A stretch of 52,887 bases of DNA. Source: Desulfobacterales bacterium. Its GTDB lineage: Bacteria; Desulfobacterota; Desulfobacteria; Desulfobacterales; UBA2156. Position 1 is the stretch's first letter. Every line of letters starts with the position of its first letter. The DNA lies in NCBI GenBank assembly GCA_011049715.1, contig DRHF01000115.1, forward strand, positions 1 to 52,887. Direction: 5' to 3'. Of the stretch, positions 34,896 to 43,172 are shown one piece after another. The notes below the pieces were generated by a model, which saw nothing but the letters and a program-made list of their open reading frames with translations, did no database searches and was not told the origin of the DNA. Position numbers and translations under genes: made by a program.

Positions 34896-35804
34896 TTATG
34901 ACTTCTTTTTTCTTGCTTCTTTGGCCTTCTTCAAAATTCGAATAACATCGTAATCCGAATCGGTCATTTTCACCATTTTGTTCGATTTCACATTATCCAA
35001 CCATTTTTTGGCTTCAGGCACTTTATGCAACGTTAAAAATGTCTCTTCTATCGTTGCCCTTAAATCAGGGCACAGGGACATCCGGTAGGCAAAGGGATCT
35101 TGCGGAATGGTTGCAGACCACCATAGATAGTTAAAATCTTCTTTTTTAACCATGCCTCGATCGATAACATTATCGAATCGATGGGTAGCGACAAAGGCAG
35201 CGTCTGCTTTTCCATCATAGACCGCCATTGTGGAAAGGTCGTGTCCACCGGAGTAAACGACTTTTTCGAAATACGATTCCAGAGGAGCGTCTTTGAGTAT
35301 GTCTTTCGAAAAAACAACCCGTGGGAACAGGTTGCCAGAGGTGCTTCCCGGATCCGTCAGGGCGAGTACTTTACCCTTAATGGAATCTATGGAAGTTAAC
35401 CCACTGCCCTTTTTGGTGATTAGAACTGCTTTATAACCCGGACCTTCTTCAACGATATGACCGGGTCTTTTTGCATAGGTAGTAAAAACCATGATGTCAG
35501 GATCTTTTTCATGGGCAATCACATATGAGTACGGTCCTAAAACCGCCACATCGACCCATTTGTTAATCATGGCTTCAACAACGGTGGCATAGGAGGTCGG
35601 CATATAAAATTCTACCTTTTTCCCTGTTTTTTTTGCAAGGTAGTCGATGACCGGTTTGTAAATGGTCAACTCCTGAATAGTCTCTTCGGTAGGAATAATG
35701 GAAAAGGTCAGTGCGTCAGGATTCTCGCATTCAGCCGCGAGAGCCGGCGGTCCTAAAAAAACAATCAGAAAAAAACTCAAACATACGATGCTTATCTTTT
35801 TCAT
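34896..35804 (-). CDS. phnD: Phosphonate-binding periplasmic protein PhnD
   Basis: 302 residues behind a GGAGGG site. A signal peptide (1-23, cut after ALAA) precedes a PhnD/PtxB-type binding fold: FSIIPTEETIQEL, VDVAVLGPYSYVIA, VLALTDPGSTSGNLFP, YDGKADAAFVATH. The DPGSTSG loop binds the phosphonate or phosphate group in relatives. The protein delivers the ligand to PhnE. PhnD homologues also bind phosphite or other oxyanions, so AEP is inferred from phnW. Confidence 0.9.
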   Translation of the reverse strand: MKKISIVCLSFFLIVFLGPPALAAECENPDALTFSIIPTEETIQELTIYKPVIDYLAKKTGKKVEFYMPTSYATVVEAMINKWVDVAVLGPYSYVIAHEKDPDIMVFTTYAKRPGHIVEEGPGYKAVLITKKGSGLTSIDSIKGKVLALTDPGSTSGNLFPRVVFSKDILKDAPLESYFEKVVYSGGHDLSTMAVYDGKADAAFVATHRFDNVIDRGMVKKEDFNYLWWSATIPQDPFAYRMSLCPDLRATIEETFLTLHKVPEAKKWLDNVKSNKMVKMTDSDYDVIRILKKAKEARKKKS

Positions 35805-35895
35805 CGAAGAACCCTCCTTTGTTCTGTTTCTGGTTATAGGAAAAAAATACTTTTTTTTTAAATATCACCCCCTTTCGCATAGAACCGTGTATCGA

Positions 35896-36747
35896 TTAAC
35901 GTTTCTGGACATGGACACTTGCAATGTTGCTATAAACGGTGGCAAAACTTCCATCTTTTTCAAGGAGATAGGCATCCACTCTCAGGGAAATTTGGGTTCC
36001 GACATCCTTGTCAAACAGTCCCCATAACTGACTGAGCTCATCGGCGGTCTGCCCGACACGTTTTAACCCTTCCCGGGCCTCTTTGCCCCTTGCTAAGCCA
36101 AATTTGCAGCTCCATATGTTGTCGTTCGCCACTTGATCTCCGTTTTTTAAATCACCGTTGTCAGTGAGCAACCCAAGGAGATACATGTTTTTGCCATCTT
36201 TATAGGTTCGGTAAATTTCAACTTTATTTTTATTGAGTTTTGGGTTTGGTGTGATCGAAATTTGGGCAACCATTTCATTTTTTTCATCTATATAAATAGT
36301 ATCCGGTTTTATAATCAGGTTCCCCAAAAGCTTTACGGGTTCATATGTGATTTTCAGCTGGGCGGTGTAAACTTCACCTGTGTCGAGATCCCTGGCGCTG
36401 ATGGTGATCGTATTCTCTCCGGGCTGCAAGGTCACCTCAGGCACCCGCCAGTTTATGGTGCCGTTGGCGATGCCGCTGCCTCCCCGGTTGTTTTTCCACT
36501 GAATACTTTCGAGATTCTTGACGGTCAAACCGGCAAGACTGATTGTGGATGAAGTGGTTTTATCCAATTCCGTAAACCGCGGTTCCGTAATTACAATCGC
36601 AGGAAGCTCTCTCTCTTCCTCTTTGACTGTCTGTTGGCTCTGCGTCTCCTCTTCTTTTCCACCACAACCCTGTAATAACATGCCCATGCTCAACATCAAA
36701 ATGAGCAGGGTTTGAAGAAGAATATTCTTTTTGTTTTTAGGCGTCAT
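35896..36747 (-). CDS. Lipoprotein with an Ig-like segment, unknown function
   Basis: 283 residues from ATG 36747, chosen so that the signal sequence starts with charged residues; an ATG at 36801 is the alternative. A lipoprotein signal with lipobox LQGC (about 27-30) is followed by a charged linker and a bacterial Ig-like or PKD-like strand pattern (TINWRVPEVTLQPGENTITISARD). The remainder (DNGDLKNGDQVANDNIWSCKF) resembles extracellular beta domains. Probably anchored in the outer or inner membrane. Its place between phnD and the HAD genes suggests co-expression, but I see no transport motif. Confidence 0.65.
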   Translation of the reverse strand: MTPKNKKNILLQTLLILMLSMGMLLQGCGGKEEETQSQQTVKEEERELPAIVITEPRFTELDKTTSSTISLAGLTVKNLESIQWKNNRGGSGIANGTINWRVPEVTLQPGENTITISARDLDTGEVYTAQLKITYEPVKLLGNLIIKPDTIYIDEKNEMVAQISITPNPKLNKNKVEIYRTYKDGKNMYLLGLLTDNGDLKNGDQVANDNIWSCKFGLARGKEAREGLKRVGQTADELSQLWGLFDKDVGTQISLRVDAYLLEKDGSFATVYSNIASVHVQKR

Positions 36748-36939
36748 TTTACAATTCCATCGCTGACTTATTGAGATTCTAAAAATACTGTCTGAGGTCA
36801 TATTCGGATAAAACGAACTGTAAACAGCTGATTGTTAAAAAATGTATAAGAGATGATGAAATTCGACCCGGCTGTCAAGCTAAATATTCGGAAAAAAGTA
36901 AAGGGTGCTGTTAAATAAATATAGATGGGCTCAACAGCA

Positions 36940-37065
36940 TTATCTTTCGACTAAAAAATCCAGGATGCCACCCCGGTGATTTGACTCGGGTCCTTGACCA
37001 TAAGCGTATATGGGAATCCTGCGTTTCAGCCTGGCTTCGATGCCAGGTTCTGCAGTGTCTTTCAT
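36940..37065 (-). CDS. 41-residue ORF coupled to the HAD gene
   Basis: ATG at 37063-37065 overlaps the TGA stop of the upstream HAD gene (ATGA), the classical arrangement for translational coupling. The product (starting MKDTAEPGIEARLKRRIPIYAYG, split here as residues 1-23 by position, and ending in GGILDFLVER) is soluble and charged. I do not recognise it. It could be a small partner protein or a remnant of a larger domain; no repeat sequence is involved. Confidence 0.45.
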   Translation of the reverse strand: MKDTAEPGIEARLKRRIPIYAYGQGPESNHRGGILDFLVER

Positions 37066-37772
37066 TTTTTACCGAGAAGCGTTTCGAGATCGAGCAGTTG
37101 ATCTAACCGATGAACGATCGGAATAGACGTTTTTATATCCGGCCAGGAACGCTTTATGCCTTCATGTTTCAGCCATATGGGGGTCAACCCGGCATCCCTG
37201 GCCCCACAGATATCGATTCGCCAATCATCGCCGACATATACCGACTCGGCCGGTAAAACGTGCAGATTTTTCAGACAGAGGTGAAATGGCTCCGGATGGG
37301 GTTTCGGGGGTACTCCCCCCTCACCCGCTACGATGACAAGCTCAAAATACGGCTCCAGTTCCGGGAACATGTTCATGCGATGGGTCCCGTACCCCTGCTG
37401 ACCCTGGGTGTTGGTGATAAGGGCGACCCTGTATATGGCGGACAGGGATTTTAGAACAGGCTCGGCTTTTGGGAAAAGAGTCGTATGGGCTCTTACCATC
37501 ATCCAATATTCCTTCTCCCATGTTTCGAGCAGGCATAGGTCCGGCTCTTGGCTATAATAGAGATAAACCTCTTTCCAGAGCGTCATCCTGGAGAAAATCG
37601 ATTGTTCATGTAGTTCTTTTCTGAATCGGCGGTAATTTTTTAAGAAATCTTCCTGCAGTGTCAGGCTGAGATTCGAAAATATCTTGGCTTGTGCATCTTT
37701 TTCTGCTTTGCGAAATCCATTTGCAGAATCGACCAATGTCTGGCCAAAATCAAAGATAACCGCTTTTATCAT
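37062..37772 (-). CDS. HAD-superfamily hydrolase, subfamily IA
   Basis: 236 residues. Motif I is D8-F-G10 (VIFDFGQTLVDS), motif II LITNT, motif III lysine in KPHPEPFHLCL and motif IV VYVGDDWRIDICGARDAG. As in the PhnX-like neighbour, the second Asp of DxD is replaced, here by Gly, which weakens the case for a plain phosphatase. The cap domain is helical. It lies within the AEP-type locus; it may act on a phosphonate or phosphate ester or protect against side products. Confidence 0.8.
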   Translation of the reverse strand: MIKAVIFDFGQTLVDSANGFRKAEKDAQAKIFSNLSLTLQEDFLKNYRRFRKELHEQSIFSRMTLWKEVYLYYSQEPDLCLLETWEKEYWMMVRAHTTLFPKAEPVLKSLSAIYRVALITNTQGQQGYGTHRMNMFPELEPYFELVIVAGEGGVPPKPHPEPFHLCLKNLHVLPAESVYVGDDWRIDICGARDAGLTPIWLKHEGIKRSWPDIKTSIPIVHRLDQLLDLETLLGKK

Positions 37773-37856
37773 GGCATGGTTCAGCCTTTCGGGAAAAACG
37801 ATCTGCTAAACAGCCGCTCAAAAAAGATATTGAAACCGGATGTGAAAGTTGAAGTT

Positions 37857-39245
37857 CTAAACCCGACCCCACTTCTCCAGATAGTCGCTGCACAGCTCCT
37901 CTTCAGAAGGGATGTACTCTTCTTTTGGAATCGACAGCAGGGTATAATTGAGGAAGTGACTCCAGTTAATATTCTCACTGACGATGTTCCCGGCCCAAGA
38001 ACCGCAGCCCAGCGTATCTGTGGTCGGCAGCCCTGTGGTCCAACCACCGCTGTTGGCATGCGCATGGGGCATGTTGCAGACCACCCGTCCCACATTGGCC
38101 CTTAGGGCGAGCTTTACCCGCTGCTCATCGTTCTCGGAATGGATTGATACGGAGTGACCTTCGCCGGAAAACGCAAGGATATTTTCCAGACGATCAAGCA
38201 TTTCATCGAAATCAGTCCATTTCCAGACGGTGAGAACCGGTGATATTTTTTCTCCGGAGAAACGATCTTCCGGACCGACTTTTTCTCCAATCACCATCAG
38301 GAATTTTGTGCTTTTAGGAACAGACAGCCCTGCATTTTCAGCAATAAAGGTCGCAGGTCGGGCCACGATACCCCTGTTGAGATGTTCCCCGTCGGGCCAC
38401 ATATACTGTCTCAGTTTTTCACGTTCCTCGGTGGTGCATAAATATCCGCCTTCTGATTTTAGGGCGTCGAGCATGTCGTTGTAAATGTTTTCATACAGTG
38501 CAACCGCATTTTCAGATGAGCAGGAGGCTGAGTTGTTGGCGATTTTTGAAAGTTTGATTTTATGGGCCGCGGAGGGAATGTCGGCGGTTTCGTCCACAAT
38601 GGATACCACATTTCCGGCTCCCACGGTTTGGGCCGGTTTGCCGGCTTCATAAACAACTTTGACCAGGGCAGCACCCCCGGTGGCCACGGCAAAGTCACAG
38701 TTGGCCATCAATTCGGAGGTTTTGGCATGGCTCGTCTGTTTGATGCACTGTATCAGGTCCACTGGTGCTCCGATTTTTTCGAGTGCTTTGCGTATATGTA
38801 CAACCGTTTCGTTTGACGTTTTCGGGGTTCGCGGATGGGGCGAAACGATCTGGGCGTTTCTAGTTTTTAACGTGGAGAGGCCCAGACAGCAGATGGTGGA
38901 TTCCGGGTTTGTACATGGAACGACATTGGCAATTACACCGATCGGTTTGGCAAATTTTCGGATCCCCAATGCCTTGTTCTCTTCGATTAGGCCACAGGTC
39001 TTGAGGTTTTTTTGGTCCCACAGTGTGCCCAAAGTCTTGTTCTTGATTTTATTCACTTTGTCTTCAGCCACACCAATACCGGATTCATCCACCGCCATAT
39101 GGCCGAGCTTATGACGAACGTCTTCTTTCAAAAGCTCCCAGGCCACTGCCTGAACCATCTCGTCGACCTTTTCCTGGGGCCAATATTCGACCGTGTGAAA
39201 CGCTTCTCTGGCTCTTTGGCACATCTCTTGAATGTTATCTTCCAT
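37857..39245 (-). CDS. Acylating (CoA-dependent) aldehyde dehydrogenase, EutE/SauS-like
   Basis: 462 residues behind a GGGAGA site. The catalytic cysteine is C242 in IANNSASCSSENAV, preceded by the NAD site GGAALVKVVYEAGKPAQTVGAGN (about 190-212), and VPCTNPEST near 110. The length and lack of the Glu general base of ordinary aldehyde dehydrogenases mark the CoA-acylating class (acetaldehyde, propionaldehyde, sulfoacetaldehyde SauS). In this locus it should turn acetaldehyde from the PhnX-like enzyme into acetyl-CoA; direct formation of phosphonoacetyl-CoA or sulfoacetyl-CoA is the alternative. Confidence 0.85.
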   Translation of the reverse strand: MEDNIQEMCQRAREAFHTVEYWPQEKVDEMVQAVAWELLKEDVRHKLGHMAVDESGIGVAEDKVNKIKNKTLGTLWDQKNLKTCGLIEENKALGIRKFAKPIGVIANVVPCTNPESTICCLGLSTLKTRNAQIVSPHPRTPKTSNETVVHIRKALEKIGAPVDLIQCIKQTSHAKTSELMANCDFAVATGGAALVKVVYEAGKPAQTVGAGNVVSIVDETADIPSAAHKIKLSKIANNSASCSSENAVALYENIYNDMLDALKSEGGYLCTTEEREKLRQYMWPDGEHLNRGIVARPATFIAENAGLSVPKSTKFLMVIGEKVGPEDRFSGEKISPVLTVWKWTDFDEMLDRLENILAFSGEGHSVSIHSENDEQRVKLALRANVGRVVCNMPHAHANSGGWTTGLPTTDTLGCGSWAGNIVSENINWSHFLNYTLLSIPKEEYIPSEEELCSDYLEKWGRV

Positions 39246-39334
39246 TATATTTCTCCCTATTTTTTAATGTGTTGGTATTCAATTCATCCGACCGGAATGA
39301 CCGGCCATATTCCCTTCTGAAGAATAAATGTGAT

Positions 39335-40480
39335 TTAGCGGTTCAGCGGCAGCGTAAATCCCATTTTTTTAAATGAGTCCTTGGCAACCACAAAAAAGTC
39401 TTCCACGTCTTTGTAGGTTATCTGCCCCAGATTACAAAGCCGGAATGTCTTTACCCCGAACATTTTCCCCGGATAGATGGTAAACCCCCTTTCGTAACAA
39501 TAGTCATGGAATTTAGTGAAATCGAATTGTTCACTCTCTGGCGCTTTGACTGTAACCACCAGATGTCCCTGAATTTCTTTATCGATGACCGATCCAAGAC
39601 CCATTTCGTTTAACCCCTTATGGATGGCTTCCCAGCATTGGGTCAGACGCTCCCAACGGGCGTGTTCCCCTTCCTCCCAGTATTCCTTGATGGCCTGCTG
39701 TAAAGCATATACTGTCTGAACCGGCGGTGTAAAATGCATCTCTCCGACCCGTTTAAAAAAATCATACTGCATGAACAGGTTGCAATAATAGGAACGCTTA
39801 GGATAACTGGCTGATTTTTCAATCTCATCGATCCTGCCGACGGTCCAGGAAGCGCCGACCATCGCAGCCAGCCCTTTCTGGGCAGAGGACATGAGAAAAT
39901 CAATATTCTCTTCTTCTATCCGAATCGGTCTCAACCCATAGGTTGAAATGGTGTCGACCACGAAAAGACACCCCTCTTGATGGGCAATCGCTCCGATTTC
40001 TTTAATCGGGTTCAAGACACCGGTTCCGGTTTCATGATGAACCGTGGCGACGACCGCAATCTCCTTGTCTTTCTCCAGGGTTTCTCTGACCACATCAAGG
40101 TCCGGGAGACCGGTTTCCGGAAATTTCAGGTTCACGCAGGGGATATGATAATGGTTTGCAATTTCAACCATTCGGGCGGAGTAGGCGCCGTTATTCACCA
40201 CGCAGATCTTTTTTTTGTCAGGGACAAGTGAGTTGACACAGACATCCTGGACAATCGTTCCAGACCCGGTAAAAATAACCGCCGTGTACTTCTCCGGATC
40301 ACCATGGACGATCCTGACCAGTTCTTTCCGGACCTGGTCTATGATTTCAACGAACTCCGGTTCTCTTGGGCAGATATCCGGAACCACTTGAGCATATTTT
40401 ACCGTGTCGGATGTGGTTGCCGGCCCGGGATTTAACAAAATGTTTCTTTTAACAGGTTTTACCACTTCCATATTTTCCAT
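39335..40480 (-). CDS. phnW: 2-Aminoethylphosphonate-pyruvate transaminase PhnW
   Basis: 381 residues from ATG 40480, one base after the stop of the upstream gene; a TTG five codons earlier would overlap it. A class V PLP aminotransferase: LLNPGPATTS at the N-terminus, TGSGT, D176 in FVVDTISTYG and the PLP lysine K202 in SSAQKGLAA. The start LLNPGPATT and the SSxxKxLAxxPG-like loop are those of PhnW. It converts AEP and pyruvate into phosphonoacetaldehyde and alanine. A role with taurine or another 2-aminoethyl compound is less likely but not excluded. Confidence 0.85.
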   Translation of the reverse strand: MENMEVVKPVKRNILLNPGPATTSDTVKYAQVVPDICPREPEFVEIIDQVRKELVRIVHGDPEKYTAVIFTGSGTIVQDVCVNSLVPDKKKICVVNNGAYSARMVEIANHYHIPCVNLKFPETGLPDLDVVRETLEKDKEIAVVATVHHETGTGVLNPIKEIGAIAHQEGCLFVVDTISTYGLRPIRIEEENIDFLMSSAQKGLAAMVGASWTVGRIDEIEKSASYPKRSYYCNLFMQYDFFKRVGEMHFTPPVQTVYALQQAIKEYWEEGEHARWERLTQCWEAIHKGLNEMGLGSVIDKEIQGHLVVTVKAPESEQFDFTKFHDYCYERGFTIYPGKMFGVKTFRLCNLGQITYKDVEDFFVVAKDSFKKMGFTLPLNR

Positions 40481-40481
40481 C

Positions 40482-41537
40482 CTATAGTTTTCCAACTTTT
40501 TTTATGCCTGATTTTTTGCTGGGATCTTCGATCTCTTCAACGATGCTGAACCCGCTGCCGCTAATGTTTTTCATCTCCTCAAAGCGATTGGTCCATTCCT
40601 GCGGTGTCTTGCAGATTACCGATTTGGCGTATTTGGTACGGTCTTTCAAGGGGGGTACCGGACGATCTTCGGGGCCGTCGTAATCTTCCTTTGGGGTTAG
40701 CTCCTGTCCGAGTCGTGTATATTCACCCCTTTCGACCTCTTCAATGTAATGGGCCCCTGCAGCAAATGCACGGGTCACCGCCAGGATGGCCCAGGTCGCC
40801 TCAGGGGTAAAGCCCAGATCCATCATGGTTGCCCCGGTGGCGCCGAGCATATCGAGATCCACGGATCTGTCACAGATCTTTTGGGCCGCTTTGACGATTT
40901 CCTCGGTAAAGGCGGTGTATTTGCCGGCAACCCCCAGCTTTTTCGCACGCGTAAACATGCGTTTGGCGGCAACGTCTTTGATCATCAGCCCGGAGACGCC
41001 CAGGGCTTCATCATTTAGATTTTCCTTTACCAGTAAGGCTGCGCCCGTTTCCAACGAGCATTCTCCATTGTCTATTCTGTTTAGATATTTTTCCAACCGG
41101 TTGCCAAAAGCAGAATATGCGCCATAGGCGTGCCCAAAGGCAAGAATTGAAGTCCCGCATGCCTGGGTCAGAAACGTCTTTGATTTGGCAACAATTCTGG
41201 ACAAAACCGCCGGCATGGACAGACCGTCTTCAAGGGCCATGATCATGACGTAATTGAGCATTTTATCTTCTTCAATGGTCGGTATTCTAGCCTGATAATC
41301 CACAAAGAGCATGTCAACTACACCGTACCCTTCCTCCATAAGCTCGGTGGTATCATATCCCCTGGAAACAATGCGATGAACATTTTTATATGCGACTTCG
41401 CTGACCCACTGAAACGGGGCTCTTTTCGTGTCCCTTGGAACGGTTCCGTATTCCCGGTCATAGTAATCAAACGGATTTTTGGGGCTATCCAGGTTTCCTA
41501 TTTTTCTTTTTCTTTTGATCTCGTTTAGATCACCCAT
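40482..41537 (-). CDS. Citrate-synthase-fold protein A (citryl-CoA-lyase-like), catalytic residues altered
   Basis: 351 residues; ATG 41537 overlaps the end of the upstream paralogue by 13 bases behind GGAGAA. The fold is that of small citrate synthase/citryl-CoA lyase proteins (RGYDTTELMEEGYGVVDMLF; MLGATGATMMDLGFTPEATWAILAVTRAFAAGAHYIEE). At the three canonical catalytic positions it differs: FGHAYGAY replaces GGxHGxA, the GxGHxxH loop reads GVSGLMIKD, and the NVDG aspartate is Leu. It can hardly be an ordinary citrate synthase alone. It may form a heteromer with protein B, or do other Claisen-type chemistry in the AEP-type locus. Confidence 0.75.
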   Translation of the reverse strand: MGDLNEIKRKRKIGNLDSPKNPFDYYDREYGTVPRDTKRAPFQWVSEVAYKNVHRIVSRGYDTTELMEEGYGVVDMLFVDYQARIPTIEEDKMLNYVMIMALEDGLSMPAVLSRIVAKSKTFLTQACGTSILAFGHAYGAYSAFGNRLEKYLNRIDNGECSLETGAALLVKENLNDEALGVSGLMIKDVAAKRMFTRAKKLGVAGKYTAFTEEIVKAAQKICDRSVDLDMLGATGATMMDLGFTPEATWAILAVTRAFAAGAHYIEEVERGEYTRLGQELTPKEDYDGPEDRPVPPLKDRTKYAKSVICKTPQEWTNRFEEMKNISGSGFSIVEEIEDPSKKSGIKKVGKL

Positions 41538-42421
41538 TTTTTGTATTCTCCATCTTTTTTCTGCTTCTTGGCATATGCTTGCCGTTCCGTTTGTTTCGGA
41601 ACGATTCTGTCTTCAGGGCCGATATATTTTATCATGGACAGATCGATCATCTGTACCATCGGTTCATTTCTCGACGCTCCCCAGGCCCGCCCTTTTTTCA
41701 TGTTGTATAAGGCATGGGCTGCGCAGCTGAAACCTCGCGAGACACTTCCAATACACCAGCCGGCGTTCGGTGAAAACCCGATCTCCATCAACGCCGTATT
41801 CCCGGAGCCGACCACATTTACACCCACATATGATCTGCCTTCAGCTTCTCGCCGGGCATGAAAATATTTTTCTAAAGCCCGTTGAAACTCTAAATAGACG
41901 CCCTCAAGTTCCAGTTCCTCCTGTTTGAGGTGAATCGGCTCAGCACGGGGGTCGCTATTGATATGTTGAGGCTGGCCCATCCCCATAACCGGTTTTCCGG
42001 CATCAAAATATTCATCGACCAGGATCTTGGCCATCTCATCGACCGATTTACCCTCTTTCTTTGCCCGTTCGAGGTATTTATTGAGCATATATCCGTGGGC
42101 AGCACCCGGCCCATGAACCCCCCCGAACGTCATCACCGCCGAGGCGACTGCACAGGGCAGGTTGGGCCTGCCGGCGATAACACCGATGGCGCCGACCGCA
42201 GAGGGTGACATGGAGTGCTCCATGAAAACGCCCATTTCGTATTTAAGCAGTTTTTCTTCTTTTTCTGTGGGGATTCTGTTCTGGAATAGGACAAACAACG
42301 TATCGTAAAAAGAATACCCCTCCTCCGCCAGATCGCTCAAATTATATCCACGCAGGACGGTTTTTTCTTCTGTCTTATATGAAATGGTCGTTTTTCTGCG
42401 TAACAACGGTTTTCTGTCCAT
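41525..42421 (-). CDS. Citrate-synthase-fold protein B (citryl-CoA-lyase-like)
   Basis: 298 residues, first gene of the operon, behind GGAGGAAA. Typical opening (VLRGYNLSDLAEEGYSFYDTLF), first catalytic His kept in FGGVHGPGAAHG, CoA-binding SDPRAEPIHL, and a C-terminus like that of protein A. The second catalytic region reads GMGQPQH, with Gln in place of the first His, and the aspartate position is Val in VNVVG. So one of three residues remains. Relatives split citryl-CoA into acetyl-CoA and oxaloacetate or make citrate. Pairing with protein A in tandem suggests two unequal subunits of one enzyme. Confidence 0.78.
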   Translation of the reverse strand: MDRKPLLRRKTTISYKTEEKTVLRGYNLSDLAEEGYSFYDTLFVLFQNRIPTEKEEKLLKYEMGVFMEHSMSPSAVGAIGVIAGRPNLPCAVASAVMTFGGVHGPGAAHGYMLNKYLERAKKEGKSVDEMAKILVDEYFDAGKPVMGMGQPQHINSDPRAEPIHLKQEELELEGVYLEFQRALEKYFHARREAEGRSYVGVNVVGSGNTALMEIGFSPNAGWCIGSVSRGFSCAAHALYNMKKGRAWGASRNEPMVQMIDLSMIKYIGPEDRIVPKQTERQAYAKKQKKDGEYKKWVI

Positions 42422-42749
42422 ATATTTTCCTCCCTCGGGTGTCTGGTCGCGCCTTTATGGCCAGAATTGTTTTCTCCTGGCATGATGATGGATTCACCTG
42501 CAAATATTGAGGGTGCATTTGTAATTCTTCGCTGATCTATAAGTCAAATTAATAATAATCATACTTTGAATGACATCAGGTTATTAATTTTCTTTGATCA
42601 ACAGTGTTTATAGATCGTCCTTCATCCGGTTATCCGAACTAAAAAAAATGCGCAACTCTGTTCAAGTTCTGGGGAAAAAAGGCTGAACAATTGGCATGAA
42701 AATGAAGGTATCCCGGAAGGGTTGAGAAACGGCTGTCGATTTTAATTGT
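42422..42749. other. Intergenic region upstream of the AEP-type operon
   Basis: About 330 AT-rich bases. The minus strand should carry the operon promoter; TTGACT near 42545 with a poor -10 is the best I find, and no sigma-54 element is visible. No repeat or hairpin stands out. Confidence 0.4.
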
Positions 42750-43109
42750 TTACCCTCCCAGGCCGATCGATATAACACCGATTGTAATCACTACCGCACC
42801 GATCAATTTCTGACTTCCATGTTTTTCACCGAGCCGGCTAACACCATAAAAAGAAGAAAAAACGATACTGACTTCCCGCACGGCAACCACATAACTCACC
42901 TGTGAAAGTTGCATGGTAAAAAGAATCATCATGTAAGTCAAAAGGACCAAAAAGCCGAGGGAGAGGATAGACCATTTGTTGATGCTCCATTCTTCCGCTA
43001 CCTGCCCGCGCGGTTTTGTGAATACGAACATTCTTTTCTTGGTTAGGTAATTCCAGCTCGCATGTATAGCAGCAGCCAGGAGCACAATCCCCAATGCAAG
43101 ACCACTCAT
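42750..43109 (-). pseudogene. EamA-family transporter with internal deletion
   Basis: 119 residues from ATG 43109. The first 25 residues match the N-terminus of EamA (DMT) transporters (LALGIVLLAAAIHASWNYLTKK), and from about residue 45 the sequence matches their last helices (QVSYVVAVREVSIVFSSFYGV; LIGAVVITIGVISIGLG). Normal members have ten helices in about 290 residues. The junction (MFVFTKPRGQVAEEW) is unlike either half, so roughly 170 codons seem to be lost. A natural four-helix protein is possible but the end-to-end match favours a remnant. Confidence 0.6.
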
Positions 43110-43172
43110 GTAGCTTTTCTCGCTTGAGGTTTTACCGGTTGATCGCTGATGATTTGATCTCTCGTTTCTGTC

